From: Himantopus leucocephalus
Lineage: Eukaryota; Chordata; Aves; Charadriiformes; Recurvirostridae
NCBI GenBank assembly: GCA_003993805.1
Contig: RSEF01000001.1
Coordinates: 57,476,974 to 57,540,973 of the forward strand
DNA: 64,000 nt
Reading direction: 5' to 3'
The notes under the pieces were generated by a model that was not told the origin of the DNA, did no database searches, and saw nothing but the letters and a program-made list of their open reading frames with translations. Shown piece after piece: positions 63,101 through 64,000 of the stretch; positions within the stretch are counted from its first letter, which is position 1, and each line of letters opens with the position of its first letter. A program made the translations under genes and the position numbers.

Positions 63101-64000
63101 ATTAAATATGAATAAGAGGATGTGATAACAAGAAAGGAAAAATAGATTGAAATGTAAGACAGAATATTCTAAATAATGCTATATTCAGTTTAAATGCATT
63201 CAGAAAGTGAAAGAAAACTATCACAAACAATACTGTAGCGAACTAAAGACTAAAATATCCTAGTGCTCTTTTCTCATAGCCCTCATCTTGCAATAGCAAT
63301 TCTTCTGACTGATGAAGTTTTCATGAGCATCCCTCCAGAGCTCGGTCAATCTTATTTACAAATGTCCAAAGGAAAGATAAGGGAACAATACAAGGCATGC
63401 TGACGGCCTAAAGACTGAAATGATCTGTCTCTGCAAATGGTCCCACTACAAGTTAAGGAGTTATTTTGCTCCCAGCTTAGTAAAAAAACAAAACAAAAAC
63501 AAAAACAAAACAGCAAAGCAAAGAGTTGACTAAGATGACAATCAGATAAATATGAGTATTACCTATAGTTACTGGGTTTCTAGAAATGGCTAGGAATTGT
63601 AAATGCAACATTACAGAAAATATTTTTTTCTTCAACCTTACATGTCAGGATAATTACTATAACTGGAAAAATGAACATCATATACATATAATTAAAAATG
63701 TAAAGTATATTTCTTCTAACAATTGCATTCATAACCTGTTCCTCCAAAGAAGCTTTTTAAAAATTCTTTACAGGATTACTGTTATAATGATATCTGATTA
63801 ATATCTGATGTTCCTTCAGGAAAACATTTTATGGTGTGATGAACCACTGTTACATATCTGTTCTGTCATCTCACCATCATGAGGACGTGTGCAACTAAAT
63901 GAAGTGTAATAGATTTTAACTGTGCAAATAAACATGTACACAAACATGCATACACTACTTTATGTTTACTTTAGGGGCAAAAAAAGTCTTGAAGAAATAG
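57102..64000. other. AT-rich non-coding DNA, no gene seen
   Basis: No open frame above 90 codons, and nothing with family motifs. A TTAATTAGC/TAATTAGC repeat lies at 62584-62605 and an (AAAAC)n tract at 63482-63510. Confidence 0.5.
63482..63521 (+). repeat. (AAAAC)n simple repeat
   Basis: A run of AAAAC/AAAAAC units followed by imperfect GCAAA units. It is a microsatellite and probably length-variable. Confidence 0.85.

Overview
The window is AT-rich vertebrate nuclear DNA, almost certainly from a bird. The main evidence is repeated CR1 LINE fragments that end in the avian-type 8-bp terminal repeat (ATTCTATG)n. Introns or intergenic DNA fill nearly everything, and nothing looks bacterial, viral or plasmid. 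A run of exactly 100 N (29453-29552) shows this is a scaffolded draft assembly.

Coding content is sparse. The best-supported gene is an unidentified protein on the minus strand. It is seen as a 584-nt exon (25036-25619) and a 73-nt exon (22934-23006). Both have good splice sites and they join in phase across a 2-kb intron. Weaker candidate exons of the same strand lie at 27579-27639 and 46521-46711. A CpG-enriched segment at about 50930-51345 carries a perfect palindromic RFX X-box (51309-51324) and a minus-strand ATG with a donor site. It would make a plausible promoter and first exon for a cilium-related gene transcribed leftward. The link between that promoter and the exons is inference, and I do not recognise the protein.

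Repeats come in three apparent age classes. Avian CR1 copies, all 5'-truncated or broken, lie at 3149-3553 (+), 14996-16614 (+, the largest, with a mutated reverse-transcriptase active site), 29414-29640 (-, interrupted by the assembly gap), 41008-41412 (+) and 43533-43633 (-). Much older, amniote-age CR1/L3-like fossils lie at 4660-4916 (-), 13785-13976 (-, tentative), 17124 to about 19000 (-, about 1.9 kb), 28998-29160 (+) and 41541-41625 (-, tentative). A degenerate tRNA-like palindromic repeat lies at 56984-57101.

The rest is AT-rich sequence without a supportable gene. It holds short hairpins, microsatellites, a POU-type palindromic motif (21666-21685) and one GC-rich island (6795-7330). 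I did not find a new defence, mobile or biosynthetic system. The most informative targets are the unidentified minus-strand gene, its possible X-box promoter, and the long ancient CR1 fossil.
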